From NCBI RefSeq assembly GCF_002920575.1, contig NZ_PQSQ01000012.1:62001-126000 (forward strand): a stretch of 64,000 bases of DNA, written 5' to 3'. Under the pieces are notes generated by a model, which was not told the origin of the DNA, made no database searches, and saw only the letters and a list, made by a program, of their open reading frames with translations. The position numbers and the translations under genes were made by a program. Positions 48,463 through 55,611 of this stretch are shown piece after piece. Numbering within the stretch: position 1 is the stretch's first letter; every line of letters begins with the position of its first letter. This DNA comes from Streptomyces sp. Ru73 (GTDB lineage: Bacteria > Actinomycetota > Actinomycetes > Streptomycetales > Streptomycetaceae).

Positions 48463-49209
48463 TCAGGTGGGGAATTCCCCGAGCCAGGAGCGCTGCAGGA
48501 GGTGCTTCGGCAGGTATTCGGACTCGACCTCGATGGGGATCCCTCCGTCGTATGCGAAGCAGGCGATGGCCAGCGGGCCCAGTGCGATCCGGCCGTCGGG
48601 GTCCTTGGCGCGGTCCTCGTCGGCTGTCCAGTACGCCTTGTGCAGCTCCAGCGCCTCCACGAGGGCGGGGCTGAAGCCGGCCTCGTCCTTGCGCACGAAG
48701 CGGTGGAACAGGTTGATGGGCGGGTACAGCACGCCCTGCAGCAGGTCCCGGGGCACGGCCGAGACCGCTTCGGGATATGAATTCTCGATCGCGGCGACCA
48801 GCTTCTCCACCAGCCCCGGCCGCTTCAGCCAGTAGGTCTGCAGGGTGTCGACCCAGTGGTAGACGTACTCGTCGTACTCGCCCTCGGGGGCCCGCAGGCG
48901 TTCCAGGGGGATCTCGCAGAGGCGCGTCATCCGCTGCTGGTCGCGGCAGACGACGGCCAGCCAGAAGGCCGTGAGCCAGTTGCCGGCGTCGGCGTACGGG
49001 CGCGGGCCGATCGCGGGCAGGGTCCGCATCTCACGGTCGATGCGGCACTCGACCGTGCCTTCGGCCGTGCCCGTCACCTCGTACAGTGCCGACCCGAGCT
49101 GCATCGCCGTGACCACGGCTTCCCACGTCTCCAGCGCCGCCGCCCGCGGGTCGAGCGTGCACCGCGCTTCCACGTGCAGGAGGGCAGTGCGGAACGCCGA
49201 ATCGATCAT
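48463..49209 (-). CDS. Immunity 49 (Imm49) family protein
   Basis: This 248-residue helical protein carries the Imm49 pattern: LETWEAVVTAMQLGSALYEV, NWLTAFWLAVVCRDQQRM and YWTADEDRAKDPDG. Imm49 proteins neutralise toxins of contact-dependent or type VII polymorphic systems. ATG 49209 is the first standard start, but the same frame stays open and Imm49-like to 49338, just after an in-frame TGA. Only a CTG (49329, behind GAGAGG) could begin it there. The gene may use CTG or have lost its original start. Confidence 0.75.
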   Translation of the reverse strand: MIDSAFRTALLHVEARCTLDPRAAALETWEAVVTAMQLGSALYEVTGTAEGTVECRIDREMRTLPAIGPRPYADAGNWLTAFWLAVVCRDQQRMTRLCEIPLERLRAPEGEYDEYVYHWVDTLQTYWLKRPGLVEKLVAAIENSYPEAVSAVPRDLLQGVLYPPINLFHRFVRKDEAGFSPALVEALELHKAYWTADEDRAKDPDGRIALGPLAIACFAYDGGIPIEVESEYLPKHLLQRSWLGEFPT

Positions 49210-49367
49210 GGTCGGTGACGTCTCGAGCCGGGCGACGGACTTGCTCAGCCCCTGCCCGAGAGCGTCGGCCCAGCGCGCGGTATTCGGCCCCGCCTCATCA
49301 TGCCGGGGGAAGGTGACGGTAGGAAACAGTGCAGCCTCTCAGCGATTTCTTCGCGGCCAGATAGAAT

Positions 49368-49760
49368 TCATTGCCCGTAAAGTGCTGCCTCAATGGCATC
49401 GGATGCCTTTTGCGCTTCATCGTCGCCAAGTGTTACTGGCGAGAAGTTGCGGGTCCGGGCGTGCGCCAAGAAATCTTCAGGAACGGATACGCCGTACTCG
49501 CGAACGAAGTATGCCCAGTATGTCGGCCAAGCCCACTCTCCGTCGGTGGAGAATCCGAATGGAACAACCGGTCCCTTTTCGGCATCCAGAGGGTCTGCGA
49601 TATTTCCTGCGGACATTAGGGAGGGAGATTCTTCGAGGTAATGTGCCAGTGGCTCACGAAGTGACTGGTGCAGGAGGCCCACCCTCTCCCGTAGCGACAC
49701 CTGCTCGAAACGGCTGGCGTCTGCGGATTCAATCTCAATGAAGGCTGGCAAGATCTGCAT
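49368..49760 (-). CDS. Small hypothetical protein, candidate immunity protein for the adjacent toxin
   Basis: This 130-residue acidic cytoplasmic protein has a Trp/Tyr-rich middle (FGFSTDGEWAWPTYWAYFVREYG). I do not recognise the family. It begins 14 bp downstream of the toxin stop in the same orientation, the classic place of a cognate immunity gene. ATG 49760 has GGACAGG upstream; the longer frame starting at 49910 lies inside the toxin and is rejected. Confidence 0.65.
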   Translation of the reverse strand: MQILPAFIEIESADASRFEQVSLRERVGLLHQSLREPLAHYLEESPSLMSAGNIADPLDAEKGPVVPFGFSTDGEWAWPTYWAYFVREYGVSVPEDFLAHARTRNFSPVTLGDDEAQKASDAIEAALYGQ

Positions 49761-49774
49761 TGGAATACCTGTCC

Positions 49775-52180
49775 TTAGTCCACTGTCCACTCGGAGCGGG
49801 GAATCTTCTCCTGGTACCCGCCAGGGTGGTAGCGGTAGAAGGAGTCTGGAAGCCCGGGCACGTTGTTCACGAACATCTTGCGCTCGCGGCATACGCCGAA
49901 TCGCCCCCACCGGTCCGCGTAGAGGAAACCGTCGGGTGCGACGACTGGAGCGCGAAGGTCGCGCGCGAGCTGCGAGGCGAACGTACCATCCAAGTGTCCA
50001 GTGTTGCAGGAAAGCAACCTGATGGGCGTTCCTGGGGTGTAGTCCGGCCGACGTCGGATGACATCAGCTAATTGCCGCGGAGTGAGTTCTCTGCCGCCCG
50101 CTGTGTCCATCAGTGTGTTGTGCGGCGTGCCATGAGCGACTACGTCGTAATGGCCCGGGAAGGGCTTCGACTTCAAGGCCTCTCGGTAGAAGGGGTCGTT
50201 CTTGGCCATCATGGAGAAGCCGTCGCGATTTTCACCGAGAGGATGCGTTTGCGGCGTAGGTGTGGGCGTTCCCTTGCCTTCGAGGCCTGGGCCGTCATGC
50301 GGCGCGGCATGGGCGGTCTCACCATCGTGATCGGTGTGCCCGGGACTGTCGTCCAAGTCCATGTGGCCGGCGCCGCCGTGGTCAGAGTGGGCCGCCCCGT
50401 TGTCGGCGTCGTGTGCCGCAGGATGCTCGTGCCCGCTCCCTCCATGGTGATCCGGACCGTTGCCGTGGCTGCCGGGGCGGCCCTCGGCAGTCGTCTCGTG
50501 GCCTGCGGACGGGTTACGGCCACTGCCCTCGGCATGACCATGTTGCAAGTGGTCAGCAGCGCTGTCGTGGGGAAGGTGGTTCCCCGCCTGCCCCGGAGAG
50601 CCGTCGATGTTGTCACCGAGGCGGCCGCCATCACTGAGAGCATCGCCGCTATGAGCCACCGAGCTGGTGGTGTCGCTGGTGTGGAAGCCAGCGCCGGCCA
50701 GGGCCGGTTCGCGTACCGGGGTATCGACATGCGGTGCATCGGCATCCAGGGAGTGCGGGTTGCCGAAGTCTCTGGGAGCGTCTGAGGCCTGCTGGAGAGT
50801 ATTGCCCTGACCATCAAGGATGTTGCCCTGTGGGTCGACGTACTGAGCCGGAACACCTTCGCTGGCGGGTAGTTTCGCCGTTCCTTCCGGAAGAGCCGGG
50901 ACGTCGTCGGGGAGCTTGACGCCACCGTTGGGGAGTTCGACGGCGCCCTTGGGTATCGACGCGCCTTCGGGAAGGTGGACGGTGCCGTCGGGCAGGTGGA
51001 CCGTGCCTTCGGGGAGTTCGACGGCGTTGTCGGGGAGGGGCGGGACGTCGACCTTGCCGATGCCCCTGATGCTCTTCGCGATGTCGCCGATCTTGGAGAG
51101 GCCCGCGCCGGCGGCCCTGCCGACGTACGTCATGGGGTCGATGGCCTTGCCGACCTTGCCAGCGACGGAGACGGCCTTGGCCACCGCCCCGGCCTTGCCC
51201 GCGCCCGCAGCGGCACCGCCCGCGCCGCCGGTGAACACGGTGGTGAGGACATTGAAGGTGACCCCGCCGGCAGCGCGTGCAGGGTTCTTTCCCCACTCGT
51301 CCCAGGCGACCAGAGCCTTGCCGGTCTCCTTCATCGTCTTGCGGGAATCGCGGACCCAGGACGGCAGCTTGTCGTCCGGCAGGATCCAGAACAGCGTCTG
51401 CACCCCGGGAGTGATGGCCAGGGTCAGGCCGGTCGCCAGTTGCGCCAGCCCCTTCCACGCCTGCCCCGCCGCATCCCAGCCGTCGACACCCACCAGGGTG
51501 CCCAGCCCCTTGATGGTTCCCCAGATCCCGTCGACGACGATGCCGTCCCACGCGAAGGACTTCAGCCAGTGGCCGACGTCGTACCAGTGGTGCTTCTGCT
51601 CCACCGGATCACCCCACGGCACCTTCGCGTTCTTCAGGTCCTCCGCGTTGAAGCCGTACTGGTGCTCCTTCTTCGAGCCGTCGCCGGCCACCATCTTCGG
51701 GCCGTTCCACAGGGCAACGATCTTGTTGTAGCAGGCGCGCTCCGCCGCCCAGAACGCGGCGACGGTGGCGTTGATGTCGTCGCGGATCTGGTTGTGCTCG
51801 GCAGTCAGCTCTTCGTCGTAGTCCCCGTCGTCATCGTCCTTGTGATCGCGGATGAAGGCCTGCGCCTTCACCTTCAGGTTCTCCAGCTTGGTCTTCAGCG
51901 GCCGGATCTCATCCGCGTAGTCCGCAAGCGCCGAGGCAACGGTCTCCAGATCACTGGCGAAGGCGTCGGCCCGGTCCTTGACCGGCTTGGTGGTGGCGAA
52001 GAGCTGCTCGGCCTCCGGGGCCTTGTAGAACGCCGACAGGCCCTGGAAATGCGAGTGGACATCCGCGCCGGTCGAGCGGATGTTCTCCGCGTCCTTCCTC
52101 AGCGCCGCGTGGTCCTTCTCCAGCGTCTCCAGGTGGCCGGTGTACTGCGGAATCTCCTCCGGCTTGAGATTGATGTCCAA
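49775..52180 (-). CDS. Polymorphic toxin, probably exported by type VII secretion
   Basis: The protein has 801 residues. The N-terminal 170 are helical and WXG100/LXG-like (HLETLEKDHAALRKDAENI, PVKDRADAFASDLETVASAL). A middle with hydrophobic Gly/Ala segments follows. Next come a Pro/Gly repeat (VELPEGTVHLPDGTVHLPEG, about 390-440) and a His/Gly/Asp-rich spacer (about 530-640). The C-terminal toxin domain has VVAHGTP (His683) and IRLLSCNTG (Cys725), the His-Gly/Cys spacing of clan CD cysteine peptidases. The start is TTG 52180; no ATG is available. The downstream genes look like immunity genes. Confidence 0.75.
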   Translation of the reverse strand: MDINLKPEEIPQYTGHLETLEKDHAALRKDAENIRSTGADVHSHFQGLSAFYKAPEAEQLFATTKPVKDRADAFASDLETVASALADYADEIRPLKTKLENLKVKAQAFIRDHKDDDDGDYDEELTAEHNQIRDDINATVAAFWAAERACYNKIVALWNGPKMVAGDGSKKEHQYGFNAEDLKNAKVPWGDPVEQKHHWYDVGHWLKSFAWDGIVVDGIWGTIKGLGTLVGVDGWDAAGQAWKGLAQLATGLTLAITPGVQTLFWILPDDKLPSWVRDSRKTMKETGKALVAWDEWGKNPARAAGGVTFNVLTTVFTGGAGGAAAGAGKAGAVAKAVSVAGKVGKAIDPMTYVGRAAGAGLSKIGDIAKSIRGIGKVDVPPLPDNAVELPEGTVHLPDGTVHLPEGASIPKGAVELPNGGVKLPDDVPALPEGTAKLPASEGVPAQYVDPQGNILDGQGNTLQQASDAPRDFGNPHSLDADAPHVDTPVREPALAGAGFHTSDTTSSVAHSGDALSDGGRLGDNIDGSPGQAGNHLPHDSAADHLQHGHAEGSGRNPSAGHETTAEGRPGSHGNGPDHHGGSGHEHPAAHDADNGAAHSDHGGAGHMDLDDSPGHTDHDGETAHAAPHDGPGLEGKGTPTPTPQTHPLGENRDGFSMMAKNDPFYREALKSKPFPGHYDVVAHGTPHNTLMDTAGGRELTPRQLADVIRRRPDYTPGTPIRLLSCNTGHLDGTFASQLARDLRAPVVAPDGFLYADRWGRFGVCRERKMFVNNVPGLPDSFYRYHPGGYQEKIPRSEWTVD

Positions 52181-52435
52181 CGCTTTCGCCCCGCCCCCGA
52201 CTGCGGCCTACCGCCGATACGTTTTCCTCTCACCGTCCGTCCGGCATCCGATCGGCTGACGTCTTGGTCCGGAGGTCAGCGCACGGCGTCCGGCAGGCGC
52301 CTTCTCGCACCTGTGTCAGATGTGTCGGTTACCTGTGTCGGTACTGAACGGACATGGTTTTTTGTATCACGAGGCGCTGACAGTCACGTCCGTCCGTCGG
52401 TTCCCTCAGCACCACCGAGGCCTCACGCGGATCCC

Positions 52436-52650
52436 TCACGCCCCCTTCAAATACCGCATTAGGCGTTCGTTGACCTGCCAGCCGGAGAGAGGTCAGAGGG
52501 GGGGCTGCCGGGGAGCCGGTAGTACTTGGCCTGGCGGTCTTGGGGCCGAGCTGGACGGGGGCTCGGGCAGGGAGGCGTTGCGGGCGCGGCCGCCGGGCAT
52601 CGCGCGGACCTCTTCCGCGCTGAGAGCGAAGGCCAGGGACTGGAATCGAG
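52436..52650 (-). pseudogene. Frameshifted remnant of the DUF6177 gene 3' end
   Basis: The stretch aligns by eye with 54064-54285, the C-terminal codons of the intact gene. The stop and final residues (RLMRYLKGA versus RLMRHLKGA) and the SGWQ and EEVR-MP segments survive, but indels break the frame. The flanking TTCCCTCAGCACCAC (52400-52414) also recurs at 53966-53980. Confidence 0.75.
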
Positions 52651-52932
52651 GTAGCCTTGATCGCGGACTACGAAGGCAGGCCGGTTCCTCCGGATCCGGG
52701 CCGAGTGACGCAGAGCGCGCTCACTACCGCAGGGCATCCGACGCCACACGTCGGCAGGCTCCAGAAGGATTCAGCGCGCCATGGAAGCGCGCGTGCGGCA
52801 GCCCCGCCCAGTCCGTAGACAATCCGCAGGGTCCCGTAATCGCCGACCGATGACCAACGCGGTCAAATGGCGAAGCCCTGGGGCATGCCCCTAATAGAAG
52901 TTCCGCCGCAGTTCAAAATCGAGCCCCGGACG

Positions 52933-52950
52933 TTCCGCTTCAATGTCTGA
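52933..52950. repeat. Third ychF-end attachment-like site
   Basis: This copy has one mismatch to attR and two to attL. It still encodes FRFNV-stop, with a hairpin following at 52963-52991. Confidence 0.7.
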
Positions 52951-52962
52951 TCCGCCGAGCTC

Positions 52963-52991
52963 AACGGGCCGTCTCTTCGGGGCGGCCCGTT
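52963..52991. terminator. Hairpin after the third attachment-like site
   Basis: A 9-bp stem (52963-52971 with 52983-52991) mirrors the att-plus-terminator order seen at 48380-48446. Confidence 0.6.
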
Positions 52992-53039
52992 CTCGGGTGC
53001 CCTTCGGGGCTGCATAGCTGACGACAATAGGCTGGGCAC

Positions 53040-53462
53040 ATGGGTGACCTCTACGTTGTCGACGTTTCGCTGGACCTTCGGCCTTCGGTTCCGGAAGCGA
53101 TCCTCGATGATCTTCGTTGGCAGCTCGGCCTCACTGGCTCGGAGGAAGAGTCCGAAGACGCGGGAGCCGATGAGTACCCCGTCTGGACCGGTCGCGGTCC
53201 CGCCCGGCGCATCGGCGGCGTGGAGGTCGGCGAACTGGTCCAAGGGCCGAACGGCTGGGCCGTGACCGTTCGGCAGGAAGTGCACGCCGAAATGATGCCG
53301 GAGGTCGAGGCGCTGATCGACCGGTTGGCGCACCACTCCGACACGGCAGGAGTCATCGGACAGATCCGGTTCTTCGAAGACGAGCTGCCGGAGCTGCTGC
53401 TCAACGACGCCGGGAGCGTGGTGAAGCGCCCGCTGCGCTACGCAACGGATGGATACGCGTGA
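53040..53462 (+). CDS. Hypothetical protein
   Basis: This 140-residue acidic protein is soluble with no signal peptide or membrane segment (YVVDVSLDLRPSVPEAILDD, VTVRQEVHAEMMPEVEALID, IGQIRFFEDELPELLL). The alternating strand-helix pattern suggests a small alpha/beta fold. I do not recognise the family or a function. It faces the YwqK-family gene and lies just outside the eroded region. Confidence 0.7.
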   Translation: MGDLYVVDVSLDLRPSVPEAILDDLRWQLGLTGSEEESEDAGADEYPVWTGRGPARRIGGVEVGELVQGPNGWAVTVRQEVHAEMMPEVEALIDRLAHHSDTAGVIGQIRFFEDELPELLLNDAGSVVKRPLRYATDGYA

Positions 53463-53503
53463 TCAGTGCCCCGCACGGCGGAGGGTGAGTTCCAGAAACG
53501 AGG

Positions 53504-53872
53504 TCATCCTTGTGCGTGGCCACGCTCCCACGAGCGGGTCGGGCGTCCTTCTTCGTCCCATTCGAATGCGGCAAGGGGAGTCCTGTCGTCGGGGCTGTTG
53601 ACCGTCTTCTTCGCCAGGGTGCCGTTCTCGTGCCAGCGTGTGAATTCGCCGGAGACGAAACCCATGCGCATCGTCCCTTCCGCGCGGAGGGCGCCGCTCT
53701 TGAACCATTCGCGGAACGGACCGTTCTTGTATCCGTCCTGGTAGGTCACCAGGCTGACGCGATGTCCGGCCAGGTATTCCTCGGCTTCTCCCGTGAAGGG
53801 TTCACCGTGGTGGAGCAGCCGGTGGTCGAAGTCGACCTCTACGTCCGGGTCATCGATGTCGATACGGCGCAT
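53504..53872 (-). CDS. YwqK-family antitoxin (MORN-like repeat protein)
   Basis: This 122-residue protein has short YxDGxKxGxxxEW-type repeats: VSLVTYQDGYKNGPFREWF, KSGALRAEGTMRMGFVSGEF and TRWHENGTLAKKTV. This is the MORN-like pattern of B. subtilis YwqK, the antitoxin of the type VII-exported nuclease YwqJ. No cognate toxin gene adjoins it, so it may be an orphan immunity gene. ATG 53872 was chosen; upstream frame continuation lacks family features. Confidence 0.78.
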   Translation of the reverse strand: MRRIDIDDPDVEVDFDHRLLHHGEPFTGEAEEYLAGHRVSLVTYQDGYKNGPFREWFKSGALRAEGTMRMGFVSGEFTRWHENGTLAKKTVNSPDDRTPLAAFEWDEEGRPTRSWERGHAQG

Positions 53873-54063
53873 GTCATCACCAAGGCTGGTAGTGCGTCCT
53901 CGGCCTGAGGGCTCAGGTGCTCGGAAGGCGGACGGGGTTTCCCTCAAAGCCCCCAACGCGCCTCATTCCCTCAGCACCACCCAAGGCCCCACGAGCCATC
54001 CCGCGAGCCGCCCCCCCCGAAGCCCCCGCGAGCCGTCCCACGGACCCCCTGCTCAAGCCCCCC

Positions 54064-55482
54064 TCAAGCCCCCTTCAGATGCCGCATCAGACGCTCGAAG
54101 TCCTGCCAGCCGGAGAGGTCGGAGGGGTCGCCGGGGAGGGGGTAGTACATGGCGGGGCGGGACTTGGGGCCCAGTTCGACGGGGGGCTCGGAGAGCGGCG
54201 TGTGGCGGGTGCGGTCGGCGGGCATCTGGCGGACCTCTTCGGCGCCGAGGACGAAGGCCAGGGGGACGCCGGGGCCTTCGAAGCGGGGCGGTACGGCCAG
54301 GTCGCGGCGGGCCTTGCGGAGCTGGACCAGCATCGACTGGAGGTGGTGGCGGGTGGCCAGCGCCTCGGCCGCGCGGGGAAGGGCGTCCAGCGGGGGTTCC
54401 TCGTCGGGGCCGTACCCGAAGGCGAGGGTGACGTCCTCCTCGACACCGCCCTTGGTGCGGGTGATGCGGACCGTGGCGAGCCCGGGGCGGGCGGGGGAGC
54501 CGACGACGACGAGCCAGGTCGGTTCCGGGGCGCGGTCGTGGGCGAGGTCGGTGAGCTGGCGCAGGGACCAGGGGAGGTTGGCGGGTTCGGCGGTGCCCCA
54601 GCCGGCGGGCGGCTCGCCGGTCAGCTCGCGCCAGACCGACTCCAGCGCGCCGCCGAGGACCAGGCGGTCGTCGGCCGGGTGGACGGTACGGAAGGAGACG
54701 GCCAGCTGGCGCTCGCCGGTGTCGGTGACCTCCTGGAAGGAGGCGGCCAGCGGGGTGCGCGCGTCCATCGGGGTGGCGCCCTCGCCCTCGATGGGCGCGA
54801 ACAGGCCGTTCTGGAAGCGGAGTACGGCGCCGGACAGGCCGTCGTAGTAGCCGTCCCGCTCGTCCTGGACGACCCAGCGCGACGGCCAGCCGGGCAGGCT
54901 GTTGCGTACGGCGGGGGAGAGCGTGGTGCCGGCCGGGGTGACGATCTGGAGGCCCAGTTCGTTGTTGGCCACGGCCCGGAACGCGTCCGAGAGCCAGGCC
55001 GTCATGGCGACCACCGGACGGTCCTGGATGACGACGGCGACCTTGTCGGTGAGCGCGTCCACGGCGGGCTGCGCGGCGGCGGGCGTGGGCGCGACGCTCA
55101 CCCCGTCGGTCTCCACCACGGCGAGCGAGCGCGCGGCCTCCGGGGGCCAGGCGGACCCGCCGGCCAGCGTGGCGAGCCGCGCGGAGAAGGTGCCCGCCAG
55201 CTTCTCGGCCTCCTCGACGCCGGTCGTGGCGCGGGCCTCCGTCCACCAGAAGGGCACGGGCGGCGGCGTGGCCCCGAGCAGCCGCTCGGCCTCGCCCTCG
55301 ACCTGGACCAGCAGCGGCGCCTCGACCGACATCAGCGGGCGGCCCTCCGCGTCGCAGAGCTGCACGACCGCGTCCTCGCCCGTGGTCCCGACCAGCTTGT
55401 CGGGGCCGCCGGAGAGCAGGCCGGCGAGCACCGTCACCGGGTCGGGCATCTTCGGGGTGAGGGTGATGACGTCCTTGGTCAT
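54064..55482 (-). CDS. DUF6177 protein of the type VII secretion locus
   Basis: This 472-residue soluble protein has no membrane segment. It begins MTKDVITLTPKMPDPVTV and contains VVQDERDGYYDGLSGAVLRF, SFQEVTDTGERQLAVSFRTV and a conserved end (DLSGWQDFERLMRHLKGA). It resembles proteins that accompany eccC in Streptomyces ESX loci; the role is unknown. It lies 129 bp downstream of eccC and is probably co-transcribed. A decayed copy of its 3' end lies 1.6 kb away. Confidence 0.75.
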   Translation of the reverse strand: MTKDVITLTPKMPDPVTVLAGLLSGGPDKLVGTTGEDAVVQLCDAEGRPLMSVEAPLLVQVEGEAERLLGATPPPVPFWWTEARATTGVEEAEKLAGTFSARLATLAGGSAWPPEAARSLAVVETDGVSVAPTPAAAQPAVDALTDKVAVVIQDRPVVAMTAWLSDAFRAVANNELGLQIVTPAGTTLSPAVRNSLPGWPSRWVVQDERDGYYDGLSGAVLRFQNGLFAPIEGEGATPMDARTPLAASFQEVTDTGERQLAVSFRTVHPADDRLVLGGALESVWRELTGEPPAGWGTAEPANLPWSLRQLTDLAHDRAPEPTWLVVVGSPARPGLATVRITRTKGGVEEDVTLAFGYGPDEEPPLDALPRAAEALATRHHLQSMLVQLRKARRDLAVPPRFEGPGVPLAFVLGAEEVRQMPADRTRHTPLSEPPVELGPKSRPAMYYPLPGDPSDLSGWQDFERLMRHLKGA

Positions 55483-55611
55483 GAGCGCGTCCGGTTCCTG
55501 GTCATGGTCGTTGGGAAGAGCGGTGCCGGCGGGCGGCGGCCCCGGCACCCCGCGGTGCGGAACGGCCGCGCCCGGCGGCCGGCCGTACGGAGCGGCGGCC
55601 GCCTCCGTACG

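Larger units (their letters stand above)
48398..52950. mobile_element. Possible second, decayed island ending in a third ychF-type attachment site
   Basis: The stretch is bounded by attachment-like repeats at 48380 and 52933. It holds a toxin, two immunity-type genes and eroded sequence, but no integrase, so it is either a remnant or was moved by the neighbouring element's integrase. Confidence 0.4.
52181..53039. other. Eroded region with a gene remnant and a third attachment-like site
   Basis: These 859 bp contain no intact gene. They hold a decayed copy of the 3' end of the DUF6177 gene (52436-52650) and an 18-bp ychF-end repeat (52933-52950) followed by a hairpin. The 52651-52930 stretch shows nothing recognisable. 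Confidence 0.6.

Noticed and set aside
49760..49910. Longer version of the putative immunity protein starting at 49910
   Set aside because: The extra codons overlap the toxin 3' end in another frame and add Arg-rich sequence; ATG 49760 has its own ribosome site.
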